Notes: generated from the letters alone by a model not told the origin. 64,000 bases of DNA from RGIG3009 sp045578625 (GCA_045578625.1 JAZNKN010000057.1:9797-73796); one strand, 5' to 3'. Shown: positions 48,666 through 58,153, counted from the stretch's first letter. A program made the numbers and translations.

Positions 48666-48883
48666 GTGAAATATCCTGCGGATGTGAAATAATGACCTGC
48701 GGTCATTGTGAAATATTCGGTGTGCCACCGAATGTGAAATGAAATAAATCCACCCACGCCCGCAGGCATTTCACATTGCGAAGCAATATTTCACGCGCGC
48801 AGCGTATTTCACAAATCCCGAAGGGGATTTATTTCGTTGAAAAGAACCACCATTTGTTCGGTAGACAAATGGTGGTTCTTTTC
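48666..48883. repeat. Hairpin-array repeat element, copy C
   Basis: The best-preserved copy. Left half: GTGAAAT separated by stems ATCC-tgc-GGAT, AATGACC-tgc-GGTCATT and ATTCGGTG-tgc-CACCGAAT. Centre: CCACCCACGCCCGCAGGC. Right half: ATTTCAC separated by ATTGC-gaa-GCAAT, a GCGC/GCG(T) stem and AAATCCC-gaa-GGGGATTT. It ends in a long hairpin that terminates tRNA-Leu transcription. Confidence 0.85.
48838..48883 (-). terminator. tRNA-Leu terminator
   Basis: AAAAGAACCACCATTTGT and its complement; on the minus strand it directly follows the tRNA CCA end and finishes in TTTT. Confidence 0.85.
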
Positions 48884-48970
48884 TGGTGCCGCTGACCGGG
48901 GTCGAACCGGTACGGTATTGCTACCGAGGGATTTTAAGTCCCTTGTGTCTGCCAATTCCACCACAGCGGC
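48884..48970 (-). tRNA. tRNA-Leu (anticodon TAA)
   Basis: A class II tRNA on the minus strand: acceptor GCCGCTG/CAGCGGC, anticodon stem GGGA/TCCC with loop CTTAAAA (anticodon TAA), a long variable arm (TCGGTAGCAATACCG), T-arm GGTTCGACCCC region and encoded ACCA. Confidence 0.95.
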
Positions 48971-49018
48971 ATATAAACGGGCAAAGCCCGTTATTTGTAT
49001 TTTTCACCGATCGCCGTT

Positions 49019-50506
49019 TTACGCGAAATACAAGCTCTTATCCGGAAATTCCGGCTCGCAGGTGATGTTCAGCCCCATCTTGCGCAGGGTGGATTCGTCA
49101 CCGGAATGCAGCAGCTGCGTCGAATGCAGCTCGCAACCACGCAGCTTCGGGAGCTGTTCCACCGCGGCGGCCGCGGTCTCGTCGGAGGCGGCGCAGATAT
49201 ACAGTGCGGTCAACACGTCGTCGGCCTTCAGCACGCTGCTCTGGCTTTTCAGCAGATCCAGTTTCAGCTTCAGCACCGGCTCAAGCACCTGCGGACTCAT
49301 CAGCAATACGCTTTTCGGAATGTCGGCCAGCACCTTGATGGCGTTCAGCATCGCGCCGCTGCATGCGCTGAGCAGGCGGGTGGCCTTACCGGTGATAACG
49401 CGGCCATCGGGCAACTGGATCGCCGCCGCGGGCGCGCCGTTGCAGGCTTCCTTCTTGGACAGCGCCGGCACAACGACAGCGCGATCCTCTTTTTTGAGGT
49501 TCATCTGCTGCATCAGCATACTCAGCTTATCTACGGTCTCATGGCGCTCCTTGCCCTGCTTGAGGTCGCAGAGCCCCTTATAGTAACGGCGGATGATCTC
49601 CTGTTTGCCGGCTTCGCGGCAGACCTCGTCATCCACAATGGCGTAGCCCGCCATATTGACGCCCATATCGGTGGGGCTGCAATAGAAGCGGTCGTTGCCG
49701 GTGATGCGCGACAAAATGGTGCGCACGATGGGGAAGGCCTCCACGTCACGGTTATAGTTGACGGTGGTGACACCGTAGGCTTCCAGATGGAAGGGGTCGA
49801 TCATGTTGACGTCCTGCAGGTCCGCGGTGGCGGCTTCGTACGCCAGATTGACCGGATGTTTGAGCGGCAGGTTCCAGATGGGGAAGGTCTCATACTTGCC
49901 GTAACCGGACAGTAGACCGCGGCGATGATCGTGGTACACCTGCGACAGGCAGGTGGCGAGCTTACCGCTGCCGGGACCGGGAGCGGTGAGGATGACCAGC
50001 GGCTTGGTGGTCTCAATATATGCGTTGGAGCCGTAGCCCTCGTCGCTGACGATGTGATCCACGTTGGAGGGATAGCCCTCGATGGGACGGTGGATGTAAT
50101 ACTTGACGCCCCGTGCCTCCAGCTTGCGGACAAACGCGTCCGCCGCAGGCTGACCGCTGTACTGCGTGACAACCACGCTGTTGACCTCAATACCCATTTT
50201 GGTGATGACGTCGATCTGGCGGAGGAGGTCCATCTCATAGCTGATGCCGAGGTCGGCGCGGATCTTAGTCTTTTCGATGTTGCCGGCGCTGATGCAGAAC
50301 ACGACCTCGGCCGTATCGCGCAGTTCATACAGCAGACGGATCTTGGCGTCGGGCTCAAAGCCCGGCAGCACGCGGGCGGCATGGTAATCGTCAAACAGTT
50401 TACCGCCGAACTCCAGATACAGCTTGCCGTTGAATTGCGAGATGCGTTCCAAAATGTGTTCTTTCTGCTTTGCCATATACAAGGTATTGTCAAAGCCCTT
50501 TTTCAT
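49019..50506 (-). CDS. DUF1846 family protein
   Basis: A 495-residue soluble protein of the DUF1846 family. Conserved segments: KKGFDNTLYMAKQKEHILERISQF near the start, LYLEFGGKLFDDYHAARVLPGF, VVTQYSGQPAADAFVRKLEARG, PLVILTAPGPGSGKLATCLSQVYHDH with a P-loop-like GPGSGK, and KHPVNLAYEAATADL. Structures of this family have been solved but no activity is established that I know of. ATG 50506 follows GAGGATGG. It is divergent from the phosphohexomutase gene. Confidence 0.9.
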   Translation of the reverse strand: MKKGFDNTLYMAKQKEHILERISQFNGKLYLEFGGKLFDDYHAARVLPGFEPDAKIRLLYELRDTAEVVFCISAGNIEKTKIRADLGISYEMDLLRQIDVITKMGIEVNSVVVTQYSGQPAADAFVRKLEARGVKYYIHRPIEGYPSNVDHIVSDEGYGSNAYIETTKPLVILTAPGPGSGKLATCLSQVYHDHRRGLLSGYGKYETFPIWNLPLKHPVNLAYEAATADLQDVNMIDPFHLEAYGVTTVNYNRDVEAFPIVRTILSRITGNDRFYCSPTDMGVNMAGYAIVDDEVCREAGKQEIIRRYYKGLCDLKQGKERHETVDKLSMLMQQMNLKKEDRAVVVPALSKKEACNGAPAAAIQLPDGRVITGKATRLLSACSGAMLNAIKVLADIPKSVLLMSPQVLEPVLKLKLDLLKSQSSVLKADDVLTALYICAASDETAAAAVEQLPKLRGCELHSTQLLHSGDESTLRKMGLNITCEPEFPDKSLYFA

Positions 50507-50697
50507 ACGATACACCATCCTCGCCCACCAAAACAATCTACTGTATAGCATACCAAAAAAGAATTGGCTTTTCAAGTGGCAAATATATTTTCTGTTTATA
50601 TTTTTGCAGCATAAGTGGGACTTTCCTCTTTTCTTTTATAGGAAAGTATGGTACAATGTCACCGAAAGAATACGGTCGGAAAGGGTCGGAGGATATT

Positions 50698-52185
50698 ATG
50701 CACGTAGAATGGAAGAAATTTAAGAGTGGTACCGACGTACGCGCCGTCGCGCTCGACGGCGTACCCGGTCAACCGTGTGAGTTGACCGATGCGGTCGTTA
50801 CCGGTATCGTGCAGGCATTCGTCTGCTGGTTGTCCGAAAAGGCGGACAAGCCCGCCGATACGCTGACAGTGGCGGTCGGTCGGGACAGCCGCCTGTCGGG
50901 TCCGCGTATTCGGGATGCGGTCGCCGCGGCACTTAAGACCGCCGGTGTGCGCGTGCTGGATTGCGGTTTGGCCTCGACGCCCGCGATGTTTATGACCACC
51001 GTGGATCTTGCGTGTGACGGCGCGGTGCAGATCACCGCCAGCCATCATCCATGGAACCGCAACGGTCTAAAATTTTTTCTGCCCTCCGGCGGCATCGAGG
51101 GCAGCGACCTCAGCGAGATCCTGGCACTGGCTGAACAGGGCGCTGCCGCACCGGCCGCCGACGGTACGGTAACGGAAGTACCGTATATGGCGCAGTACGC
51201 CGCCCGCCTCCGTCAGCTTATCGCGGACGGTGTGGGCGCCGGCGAGCAGCCGCTTGCAGGAATGCACATCGTGGTGGATGCCGGCAACGGTGCGGGTGGT
51301 TTCTATGCCACCGAGGTGCTGCAGCCGCTTGGCGCGGACGTATCCGGCAGCCAGTTTCTTGAGCCGGACGGTCGCTTCCCGAACCACATCCCCAATCCGG
51401 AAAACGCCGAAGCGATGGCCTCGGTGTGTGCGGCGGTGACGAGTGCCGGTGCGGATCTGGGCGTGATCTTTGATACCGACGTTGACCGTGCCGGCTGTGT
51501 CGGTCCGGACGGCCGCGAGATCAACCGCAACCGTCTGGTGGCACTGGCTGCCGCTATCGCACTGGAGGGAAATGACGGCGGCACCATCGTGACCGACTCC
51601 ATCACCTCCGACGGCCTCAAGCAGTTTATCGAGCAGACGCTTGGCGGCGTTCATTGCCGCTTCAAGCGTGGCTACAAGAACGTCATCAATGAATCGCTCC
51701 GCTTGAACCGCGAGGGGATCAATTCGCCGCTGGCGATCGAGACCTCGGGTCACGCTGCGCTGAGGGACAACTATTTTCTGGATGACGGGGCCTATCTGGT
51801 GACCCGCATCATTATGAAGGCGGTACAGCTGCGCGCGCAGGGCAAAACGCTGGATGACCTCATCGCCGCGTTGCCCGAGCCGGCTGAGGGCCGCGAGCTG
51901 CGCTTCAACATCACCGAGCCGGCGTTCCGTGCCTACGGTGAGCAGGTATTAGCCGAGCTGGAGGCCTATGCGATGGCAAACGGCTGGCAGGTAGCGGACG
52001 ACAGCCGCGAGGGCGTGCGCGTGTCGTTCGGCGCGGGCGAGGGGGACGGTTGGTTCCTGCTTCGTCTGAGCGTGCATGATCCGGTCATGCCGCTGAACGT
52101 GGAGAGCAATGTCATCGGCGGCTGCGAGATCATCCTGTCCAAGCTGCTGCCGTTTATTGAGAGTAAATCCGGATTGCGGAGGTAA
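50698..52185 (+). CDS. Phosphomannomutase/phosphoglucomutase
   Basis: An alpha-D-phosphohexomutase of 495 residues. The phosphoserine is Ser115 in QITASHHPWNRNGLKF, the magnesium loop is IFDTDVDRAGCV, and the sugar-binding loop is ETSGHAALRDNYFLDDGAYL. The C-terminal phosphate-binding domain contains RVSFGAGEGDGWFLLRLSVHDPVMPLN. The motifs do not separate mannose from glucose specificity. ATG 50698 follows GGTCGGAGG. Products would feed cell-envelope polysaccharides. Confidence 0.92.
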   Translation: MHVEWKKFKSGTDVRAVALDGVPGQPCELTDAVVTGIVQAFVCWLSEKADKPADTLTVAVGRDSRLSGPRIRDAVAAALKTAGVRVLDCGLASTPAMFMTTVDLACDGAVQITASHHPWNRNGLKFFLPSGGIEGSDLSEILALAEQGAAAPAADGTVTEVPYMAQYAARLRQLIADGVGAGEQPLAGMHIVVDAGNGAGGFYATEVLQPLGADVSGSQFLEPDGRFPNHIPNPENAEAMASVCAAVTSAGADLGVIFDTDVDRAGCVGPDGREINRNRLVALAAAIALEGNDGGTIVTDSITSDGLKQFIEQTLGGVHCRFKRGYKNVINESLRLNREGINSPLAIETSGHAALRDNYFLDDGAYLVTRIIMKAVQLRAQGKTLDDLIAALPEPAEGRELRFNITEPAFRAYGEQVLAELEAYAMANGWQVADDSREGVRVSFGAGEGDGWFLLRLSVHDPVMPLNVESNVIGGCEIILSKLLPFIESKSGLRR

Positions 52186-52190
52186 GGAAG

Positions 52191-53120
52191 ATGTCAATGG
52201 ATTGGACCGAGGTACAGATCCGTGTGGCGACGGCAGACACCGACCGTGCCTCTGCGATCGCCAACATGGCCGTGCCGTACGGCATTTACGTGGAGGATTA
52301 CAGCGATCTGGAGCAGGGTGCGCGGGAGATCGCGCACATTGACCTCATTGACGAGGATTTGTTGAAGCGCGATCGTACGCAGAGCATCATTCACATTTAT
52401 CTGGAGCCGCAGGAAAACCCCACCGAGACGGTGGCGTTTCTGCGCGAGCGTCTGTCGGCTTGCGGTATCGCCAGTGAGGTGGATACCAAGACGGTCAGCG
52501 AGCAGGATTGGGCCAACAACTGGAAGCAATATTTCAAGCCGCTGTCGGTCGGTAAGCGCTTGCTGATCTGCCCTACGTGGGAGACGGCGAACAACCCCGA
52601 AGGACGCCTGCTGCTGTCCATCGACCCCGGTATGGCGTTCGGCACCGGTGGTCACGATACCACGCGGATGGTGCTGGAAGCGGTGGAAACGTACATCACG
52701 CCCGAGACCGACGTACTGGACGTCGGCTGTGGCAGCGGTATTTTGTCCATTGCCTCGCTGCTGCTCGGTGCGCGCTCGGCGGTGGGCGTGGATATCGACG
52801 CGCTCGCGGTCAAGATGGCGTTGGAGAACGGTGAGGTCAACGGCTTTACCGCACCGCGGTACAGCATCCGTCAGGGCGACTTGGTGGAGCGGATCACGGG
52901 TCGGTATCAGGTCATTCTCGCCAACATCGTGGCGGATGCCATCCTCAAACTATCACCGACGATCCCCGCGTTCCTGCAGCCGGGCGGTGTGTACATCGTC
53001 TCCGGTATCATTGAGGAGCGCGGTGCCGAGGTAGAGGCGGGGCTGACCGCCTGCGGTTTTACGGTGCTTGAACGGCGGACACACGGCGGTTGGTGTTGCT
53101 TCGTGTGCGGAAAGGATTGA
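52191..53120 (+). CDS. prmA: Ribosomal protein L11 methyltransferase
   Basis: A 309-residue SAM-dependent enzyme. The N-terminal substrate domain begins WTEVQIRVATADTDRASAIANM; the methyltransferase domain has MAFGTGGHDTTRMVLEAVE, VLDVGCGSGILSIASLLLGA (SAM motif I), VGVDIDALAVKMALEN and QVILANIVADAIL (the NIxA motif). GGAGG lies 9 bp upstream. It leads the prmA-rsmE pair. Confidence 0.94.
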   Translation: MSMDWTEVQIRVATADTDRASAIANMAVPYGIYVEDYSDLEQGAREIAHIDLIDEDLLKRDRTQSIIHIYLEPQENPTETVAFLRERLSACGIASEVDTKTVSEQDWANNWKQYFKPLSVGKRLLICPTWETANNPEGRLLLSIDPGMAFGTGGHDTTRMVLEAVETYITPETDVLDVGCGSGILSIASLLLGARSAVGVDIDALAVKMALENGEVNGFTAPRYSIRQGDLVERITGRYQVILANIVADAILKLSPTIPAFLQPGGVYIVSGIIEERGAEVEAGLTACGFTVLERRTHGGWCCFVCGKD

Positions 53121-53124
53121 CGCT

Positions 53125-53847
53125 ATGTCACGCTTTTTTGTAGCGCCCTTTACCGGTGACATCGCGGTGCTGACGGGTCAGGAGGCCCATCACATCGCGC
53201 GTGTGCTGCGGATGCGCGTGGGCGAGGACCTGATGCTCTGTGACGGCCACGGCACCGACTATGCCTGCCGCATTCTGTCGGTGAGCGAGGGGGAGGTGCA
53301 GGCTCAGGTGCTGTACCGCGCCCCGACCGAGAGCGAGCCGACGGCGGCGGTCACGCTGTATCAGGGCTTGCCCAAAAGTGAAAAAATGGATCTCATCGTG
53401 CAAAAATGCGTCGAGATCGGCATCACACGCATCGTTCCGGTGAGTATGGCGCGCAGCATCGTGCGGCTGAATGCCGCCGAGGGTGCCAAAAAGCAGGCGC
53501 GTTGGCAAAAGATCGCGGCCTCTGCCGCGGAGCAGAGCGGTCGCGGCATCGTCCCCGAGGTCGCCGAGCCGATCACCTTCAAGCAGCTGCTTGCCGCGGT
53601 GCAGCAGGAAAACACCGTCACCTTTTACGAGGGCGGCGGTCGTCCATTGCCCGAGCTTGTGGATACACAGACGCAGCAGGTCTCGCTGGTCATCGGACCG
53701 GAGGGTGGCTTTGAGGTCGAAGAGATCGAGCGACTTAAGGAAGTTGGTGCGCAGATCGCGACGCTGGGTAAGCGCATTTTGCGGTGTGAGACCGCGCCGC
53801 TGGTGGCGCTGTCCGTCGTAATGCAGTTGACCGGAAATATGAATTAA
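53125..53847 (+). CDS. rsmE: 16S rRNA (uracil1498-N3)-methyltransferase
   Basis: A 240-residue SPOUT methyltransferase. RFFVAPFTGDIAVLTGQEAHHIARVLRM is the PUA-like start; QGLPKSEKMDLIVQKCVEIGITRIVPV and LVIGPEGGFEVEEIERLKEVG with TLGKRILRCETAPLVAL form the trefoil-knot SAM site. It starts 4 bp after prmA ends. Confidence 0.95.
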   Translation: MSRFFVAPFTGDIAVLTGQEAHHIARVLRMRVGEDLMLCDGHGTDYACRILSVSEGEVQAQVLYRAPTESEPTAAVTLYQGLPKSEKMDLIVQKCVEIGITRIVPVSMARSIVRLNAAEGAKKQARWQKIAASAAEQSGRGIVPEVAEPITFKQLLAAVQQENTVTFYEGGGRPLPELVDTQTQQVSLVIGPEGGFEVEEIERLKEVGAQIATLGKRILRCETAPLVALSVVMQLTGNMN

Positions 53848-53850
53848 CCG

Positions 53851-53878
53851 TTGCAAACCGGAAAAACTATGGTACAAT
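53851..53878 (+). promoter_or_regulatory. Promoter of the DUF1858 gene
   Basis: TTGCAA (53851-53856) and TACAAT (53873-53878), 16-bp spacer. Confidence 0.65.
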
Positions 53879-53909
53879 AGAACTAATGTAACAAAAGGAG
53901 TTTTGAATT

Positions 53910-54107
53910 ATGCAGATCACAAAAGAGACCCTCATCGGTGATATTCTGGATATCGACCGCACCACCGCACCCTATTTTCTGGAAATGGGTATGCACTGCC
54001 TCGGTTGCCCCTCGGCTCGCGGCGAAACGCTGGAGCAGGCGTGCGCCGTTCACGGTGTCAATGCGGACGAGCTGGTCGCCAAGATCAACGCCCATCTGAG
54101 CAAGTAA
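53910..54107 (+). CDS. DUF1858 domain protein (redox-disulfide-like)
   Basis: A 65-residue protein with ITKETLIGDILDIDRTTAPYFLEMGMHCLGCPSARGETLEQACAVHG. The CxxC in a MHCLGCPSA context defines the hydrid-cluster-associated redox disulfide (DUF1858) family, thought to have a thiol-redox or metal role. AAAAGGAG precedes the ATG. It stands alone under its own promoter, upstream of trmK. Confidence 0.9.
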   Translation: MQITKETLIGDILDIDRTTAPYFLEMGMHCLGCPSARGETLEQACAVHGVNADELVAKINAHLSK

Positions 54108-54161
54108 CACAAACGACAAGGGCGGCTCGCGTTGCGGGCCGCCTGATTTATAGGAGAGCGT

Positions 54162-54833
54162 ATGCTGGATACCCGTTTACGCCTGGCTGCCGATCTGGTG
54201 CGGGAGGGCAGCCGTGTGGCTGACATCGGCACCGATCACGCACATCTGCCGGTCACGTTGGTGCAAGAGGGGCGCTGTCCCTCCGCCATTGCCTCCGACG
54301 TGCGCCGCGGTCCGGTGGACAACGCCCGCCGCACCGTGGAGCAGGCGGGGCTGACCGCTGCCGTTTCCGTGCGCTTGGGAGACGGACTACATACCGTACA
54401 GCCGGATGAGGTGGAGGACATCGTCATTGCCGGCATGGGCGGCGAGACCATCGCCGCCATACTGGAGGAGGCACCGTGGGTTCGCGATCCGCGGTATCGC
54501 CTGATCCTGCAACCGATGACCCGCGCTGAAAAGCTGCGTGCGTTTTTGTTTTGCGGCGGGTTTGAGATCTTGGAGGAGCGTGTTACACGCTGCGGGCGGC
54601 ATTGGTACACGGTACTGCACGCCGCCTACACCGGCCGCGTGACAGCGGCGGGGGAAGCGCTATGCCACGTTGGTCGCGTGCCGTTGCCGGAGGGTGACGG
54701 CTACCTGCAGGTGGTGGAGCATCGGCTGTTGCGTCAGCAGCGTGCCTGTCCCACTCCGGAGGGGGAAGTTTGTTTGACCGCACTGCGCCGCTATCGGAGC
54801 GGTGAGTGGCGGCCGTGGGAGGAAACGGTATGA
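54162..54833 (+). CDS. trmK: tRNA (adenine22-N1)-methyltransferase TrmK
   Basis: A 223-residue class I methyltransferase: LDTRLRLAADLVREGSRVADIGTDHAHLPV (SAM motif I), SDVRRGPVDNARRTV, VIAGMGGETIAAIL and LILQPMTRAEKLRAFL. These define the TrmK/YqfN family. Its stop overlaps the start of nif3 (ATGA). The trmK-nif3 order is common in Firmicutes. Confidence 0.92.
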   Translation: MLDTRLRLAADLVREGSRVADIGTDHAHLPVTLVQEGRCPSAIASDVRRGPVDNARRTVEQAGLTAAVSVRLGDGLHTVQPDEVEDIVIAGMGGETIAAILEEAPWVRDPRYRLILQPMTRAEKLRAFLFCGGFEILEERVTRCGRHWYTVLHAAYTGRVTAAGEALCHVGRVPLPEGDGYLQVVEHRLLRQQRACPTPEGEVCLTALRRYRSGEWRPWEETV

Positions 54834-55567
54834 AAATTTCGGAAATTTTGGCGTTTTTGCAGGAAAAAGCGCCGTTTGAGACCGCTGAGCCGTGGGACAA
54901 CAGCGGCTTGCTGATCGGCTCAGCCGAGGTCGAGACCGACAGCGTCGTGGTGGCGCTCGATATCACACACGCCGTCATCGATGAGGCGGTACGCGTCGGC
55001 GCGAAGCTCATCGTCAGCCACCATCCGGTCATCTTTGACCCGCTGCGCAAACTGGAGGCGGGCAGTGTGCCGTACCGCTTGGTGCAGGAGGGCATTACCG
55101 CCGTGTGCGTACATACCAATCTGGACAAGGCCGCGGGCGGTGTCAACGACTGTCTGGCAGAGCGGCTCGGTCTGCAGAACGTGCGCGTCGCCCCCGATGG
55201 GATGAGCCGTCTGGGCGATCTGCCGCAACCGCTCAGTGCGGCGGTGTTTGCCGATCATGTCTCCCAAGTGCTGCACACCGCCGTGCGTGTGCGGCAGGGT
55301 GAGGATCTCATCCGTACGGTGGCACTGTGCGGCGGTGCGGGCGCGGATCTGGTGCTGTCGCTGCTCGGTGAGGCGGATGCCGCGCTCACCGGCGAGGTCA
55401 AGCATCACGAATGGTTGGCTGTGCCGTCGGGCAAAACGCTCATCGACGGCGGACACTTTGCCACCGAGGCGCCGGTCATTGACCAAGTGCTCGCGTGGCT
55501 ACGCGAAGCATTTTCCACGCTTCCCGTGGTGATATACCGCGGCGAAGCGCCCTATATTACACGGTAA
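54830..55567 (+). CDS. Nif3-like dinuclear metal centre protein (YqfO)
   Basis: A 245-residue Nif3 family protein. FETAEPWDNSGLLIGSAEVET, the metal ligands LIVSHHPVIFDPL, CVHTNLDKAAGGVNDCL, and GHFATEAPVIDQVL are family signatures. The YqfO PII-like insert is absent (short form). Possibly a GTP cyclohydrolase-like or regulatory metalloprotein; the reaction is not established. Start overlaps the trmK stop. Confidence 0.93.
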   Translation: MKISEILAFLQEKAPFETAEPWDNSGLLIGSAEVETDSVVVALDITHAVIDEAVRVGAKLIVSHHPVIFDPLRKLEAGSVPYRLVQEGITAVCVHTNLDKAAGGVNDCLAERLGLQNVRVAPDGMSRLGDLPQPLSAAVFADHVSQVLHTAVRVRQGEDLIRTVALCGGAGADLVLSLLGEADAALTGEVKHHEWLAVPSGKTLIDGGHFATEAPVIDQVLAWLREAFSTLPVVIYRGEAPYITR

Positions 55568-55579
55568 AGGACTGACACG

Positions 55580-57310
55580 ATGGCACTCGACGGCGCGTTT
55601 TTGCACTGTCTGCGGGACGAACTGTGGCAACGGCTTCAGGAGGCTCGCATTGATAAGATCCACCAGCCCTCCAAGGAGGAGTTGGTCTTTGCGATGCGTG
55701 GGCGGAACGGTACGGAAAAGCTGTACCTCTCTGCGCGCGTCAATGCGCCGCGCGTACAATTCACCGCCGTCGCACTGGAAAACCCACCGTCACCGCCGCC
55801 GTTTTGTATGCTGCTACGCAAGCGCTTGACCGGTGCGCGGTTGGTGGCGATCCGCCAACCGGGGTTGGAGCGCGTGCTATATTTTGATTTCGATGCTCTG
55901 AACGAGCTCGGCGATACCGTGCGGCTGACCGTTGCGGCGGAGCTGATGGGTCGCCACAGCAACCTCATCCTTATCGGGGAGGGGGAGCGCATCGTGGACG
56001 CGATCAAGCGGGTAGACCTATCGATGTCGCCGGTGCGTCCGATCTTACCGGGCGCGCCGTATCTTCCGCCACCGGCGGATGCCGCGCGGCGGGACGCACT
56101 GCTGTGTTCTGCCGCCGAGATCGCCGATGCGGTGGCGCAAAGCGGTCTGCCGACCGATAAGGCACTGCAGAATTGCGTGCAGGGCTTTTCGCCGCTGATC
56201 TGCCGCGAGATCGCCCACCGCGTGGGTGAGAGCGCCGAGCGGGAGCGATTGATCGAAGCGATCGAGCGTGTGCGCGAAGCATTGACGAGTGAGCAGCGGC
56301 GTGTGCCGTATCTGCTGTACCGTGCCGACGGCTCGCCGCTCGAATTCAGTTTTTTGCCCATCACGCAGTACGGATTGGATGCTACCGGTCGCGAAGCGGC
56401 CTCGTTCTCCGCGCTGTTGGACGATTTCTACGCGGAAAAGGACGCGGCGGAGCGGATGCGTCGGTATGCGCACGATATTACGCGGACGCTGACCACCGCT
56501 ACCGAGCGGTTGGTGCGCAAGCTGGAAAATCAGCGGCGCGAGTTGAAGGAGTCCGGCGATCGGGAGCGCAAGCGTCTGTATGCCGATCTCATCAACGCCA
56601 ACCTGCACGTCATTCCCAAGGGGGCGGCCTCGGTGGAGCTGATGAACTACTACGACGAACACTGCGCGATGCTGACGGTGCCGCTGGATCCGGCGTTGCC
56701 GGCGGCACGCAATGCGCAGAAGTATTATAAGGAATATCGCAAGGCCAAGACCGCGGAGGAGATATTGCAGCAGCAGATCGCGCTCGGCGAATCCGAACTG
56801 CGGTATCTGGAATCGGTGTCCGACGCGCTTTCCAGAGCTGCGGACAGCCGCGATCTGGAGGAGCTGCGCCGTGAGTTGGAGCAAAGCGGCTACCTGCGCG
56901 CCAAAAAGGAAAAGCGCCGCGCGGCAGCCCCTACGCGACCGCTGACGTTCCGTTCGGACGATGGGTTCACCATTCTGGTAGGACGCAACAACGTGCAGAA
57001 CGATCAACTAACCACCCGCACCGCCAAGGGGAGCGATTGGTGGTTCCACACCAAGAATATCCCCGGCTCGCACACCGTGATCCTTACCGAGGGGGTCGAG
57101 CCGCCGGAGACCACGCTGCGTCAGGCGGCGATTTTAGCGGCAACGCATTCCAAGGCCGCTTCTTCGGCACAGGTTCCGGTGGATTATACCCGCATCCGAC
57201 ACGTCAAGAAGCCGTCGGGTGCCAAGCCCGGTATGGTGATCTACGAAAACAACCGCACGGTGTACGTTACCCCCGATGCCATCCTCTGCGAGCGGTTGCG
57301 TGTCGAATAA
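55580..57310 (+). CDS. rqcH: NFACT family ribosome quality control protein RqcH
   Basis: A 576-residue bacterial Rqc2 homologue that adds Ala tails on nascent chains of obstructed 50S subunits; older name fibronectin-binding protein. NFACT-N: ALDGAFLHCLRDELWQRLQEARIDKIHQP and AELMGRHSNLILI; helix-hairpin-helix and coiled-coil through about residues 280-450; NFACT-R: ILVGRNNVQNDQLTTRTAKGSDWWFHTKNIPGSHTVI with the DxxR-like core and VDYTRIRHVKKPSGAKPGMV. Follows nif3 by 12 bp. Confidence 0.95.
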   Translation: MALDGAFLHCLRDELWQRLQEARIDKIHQPSKEELVFAMRGRNGTEKLYLSARVNAPRVQFTAVALENPPSPPPFCMLLRKRLTGARLVAIRQPGLERVLYFDFDALNELGDTVRLTVAAELMGRHSNLILIGEGERIVDAIKRVDLSMSPVRPILPGAPYLPPPADAARRDALLCSAAEIADAVAQSGLPTDKALQNCVQGFSPLICREIAHRVGESAERERLIEAIERVREALTSEQRRVPYLLYRADGSPLEFSFLPITQYGLDATGREAASFSALLDDFYAEKDAAERMRRYAHDITRTLTTATERLVRKLENQRRELKESGDRERKRLYADLINANLHVIPKGAASVELMNYYDEHCAMLTVPLDPALPAARNAQKYYKEYRKAKTAEEILQQQIALGESELRYLESVSDALSRAADSRDLEELRRELEQSGYLRAKKEKRRAAAPTRPLTFRSDDGFTILVGRNNVQNDQLTTRTAKGSDWWFHTKNIPGSHTVILTEGVEPPETTLRQAAILAATHSKAASSAQVPVDYTRIRHVKKPSGAKPGMVIYENNRTVYVTPDAILCERLRVE

Positions 57311-57428
57311 GTGGGAGAGTTGTCGCTTGAAAGTGCAAAAGTTTCAGCCGCGGGTACAAATAAATCCCGCCCGCGCCGCTATATAATGAAAGCAAGAACA
57401 GAAAATTTTGGGGAAGGAAGCGAAGATC

Positions 57429-58142
57429 ATGACAGTGATCAAAACCAAGAACTACGAAGAAATGAGCTACGAAGCAGCGAAGCTGCTGGCGGCGCAGATC
57501 GTGATGCGTCCCGATTGTGTGCTGGGTCTGGCGACCGGCTCCACGCCCATCGGTACATACGATCAGCTCGTGAAATGGTACGAGGAAGGCAAGCTGGACT
57601 TCTCCAAGGTGCGCTCGGTCAACCTGGACGAGTACTGCGGCCTCGACGGTGATAACGATCAGAGTTACCGTTATTTTATGGATCATCATCTGTTCGACCG
57701 TGTCAACATCGACAAGGCGAACACCAACGTTCCCAACGGCAAGGCAGCCGATCCGGCGGCGGAGGGCGAGCGCTACGACGCACTGATGCAGGAGCTCGGT
57801 GGCGTGGACATTCAGGTGCTCGGCATTGGCTATGACGGCCACATCGGTTTCAATGAGCCCGGTCCGGCGTTCATCAAACCTACCCACATGGTGGATCTGG
57901 ATCCCAGCACCATCGAAGCCAACGCCCGCTTCTTTGCCTCCGCGGACGACGTGCCGCGTCAGGCGATCACCATGGGTATGGGCGGCATTATGTCGGCTCG
58001 TAAGGTGCTGCTGATCGCCAACGGTGCCGGTAAGAAGGACATCCTGATGAAGTCGCTCTACGGCCCCATCACGCCGGAGATTCCGGCCTCGCTGCTGCAG
58101 CTGCATCCCGACCTCACGGTCATCTGCTGCGTGGACGAATAA
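57429..58142 (+). CDS. nagB: Glucosamine-6-phosphate deaminase
   Basis: A 237-residue enzyme converting glucosamine 6-phosphate to fructose 6-phosphate and ammonia. LGLATGSTPIGTYDQLV, VNLDEYCGLDGDNDQSYRYFMDHHLFDRVNI and LGIGYDGHIGFNEPG hold the catalytic Asp/His residues; ITMGMGGIMSARKVLLIANG closes the site. ATG 57429 follows AAGGAAG. The C-terminal extension of the allosteric E. coli enzyme is missing, as in short Gram-positive forms. Confidence 0.96.
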   Translation: MTVIKTKNYEEMSYEAAKLLAAQIVMRPDCVLGLATGSTPIGTYDQLVKWYEEGKLDFSKVRSVNLDEYCGLDGDNDQSYRYFMDHHLFDRVNIDKANTNVPNGKAADPAAEGERYDALMQELGGVDIQVLGIGYDGHIGFNEPGPAFIKPTHMVDLDPSTIEANARFFASADDVPRQAITMGMGGIMSARKVLLIANGAGKKDILMKSLYGPITPEIPASLLQLHPDLTVICCVDE

Positions 58143-58153
58143 GACAAAGAAAG

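Noticed and set aside
54119..54145. Hairpin GGCGGC...GCCGCC before trmK as a terminator
   Set aside because: The stem is short and imperfect, and no T-run follows; too weak to call.
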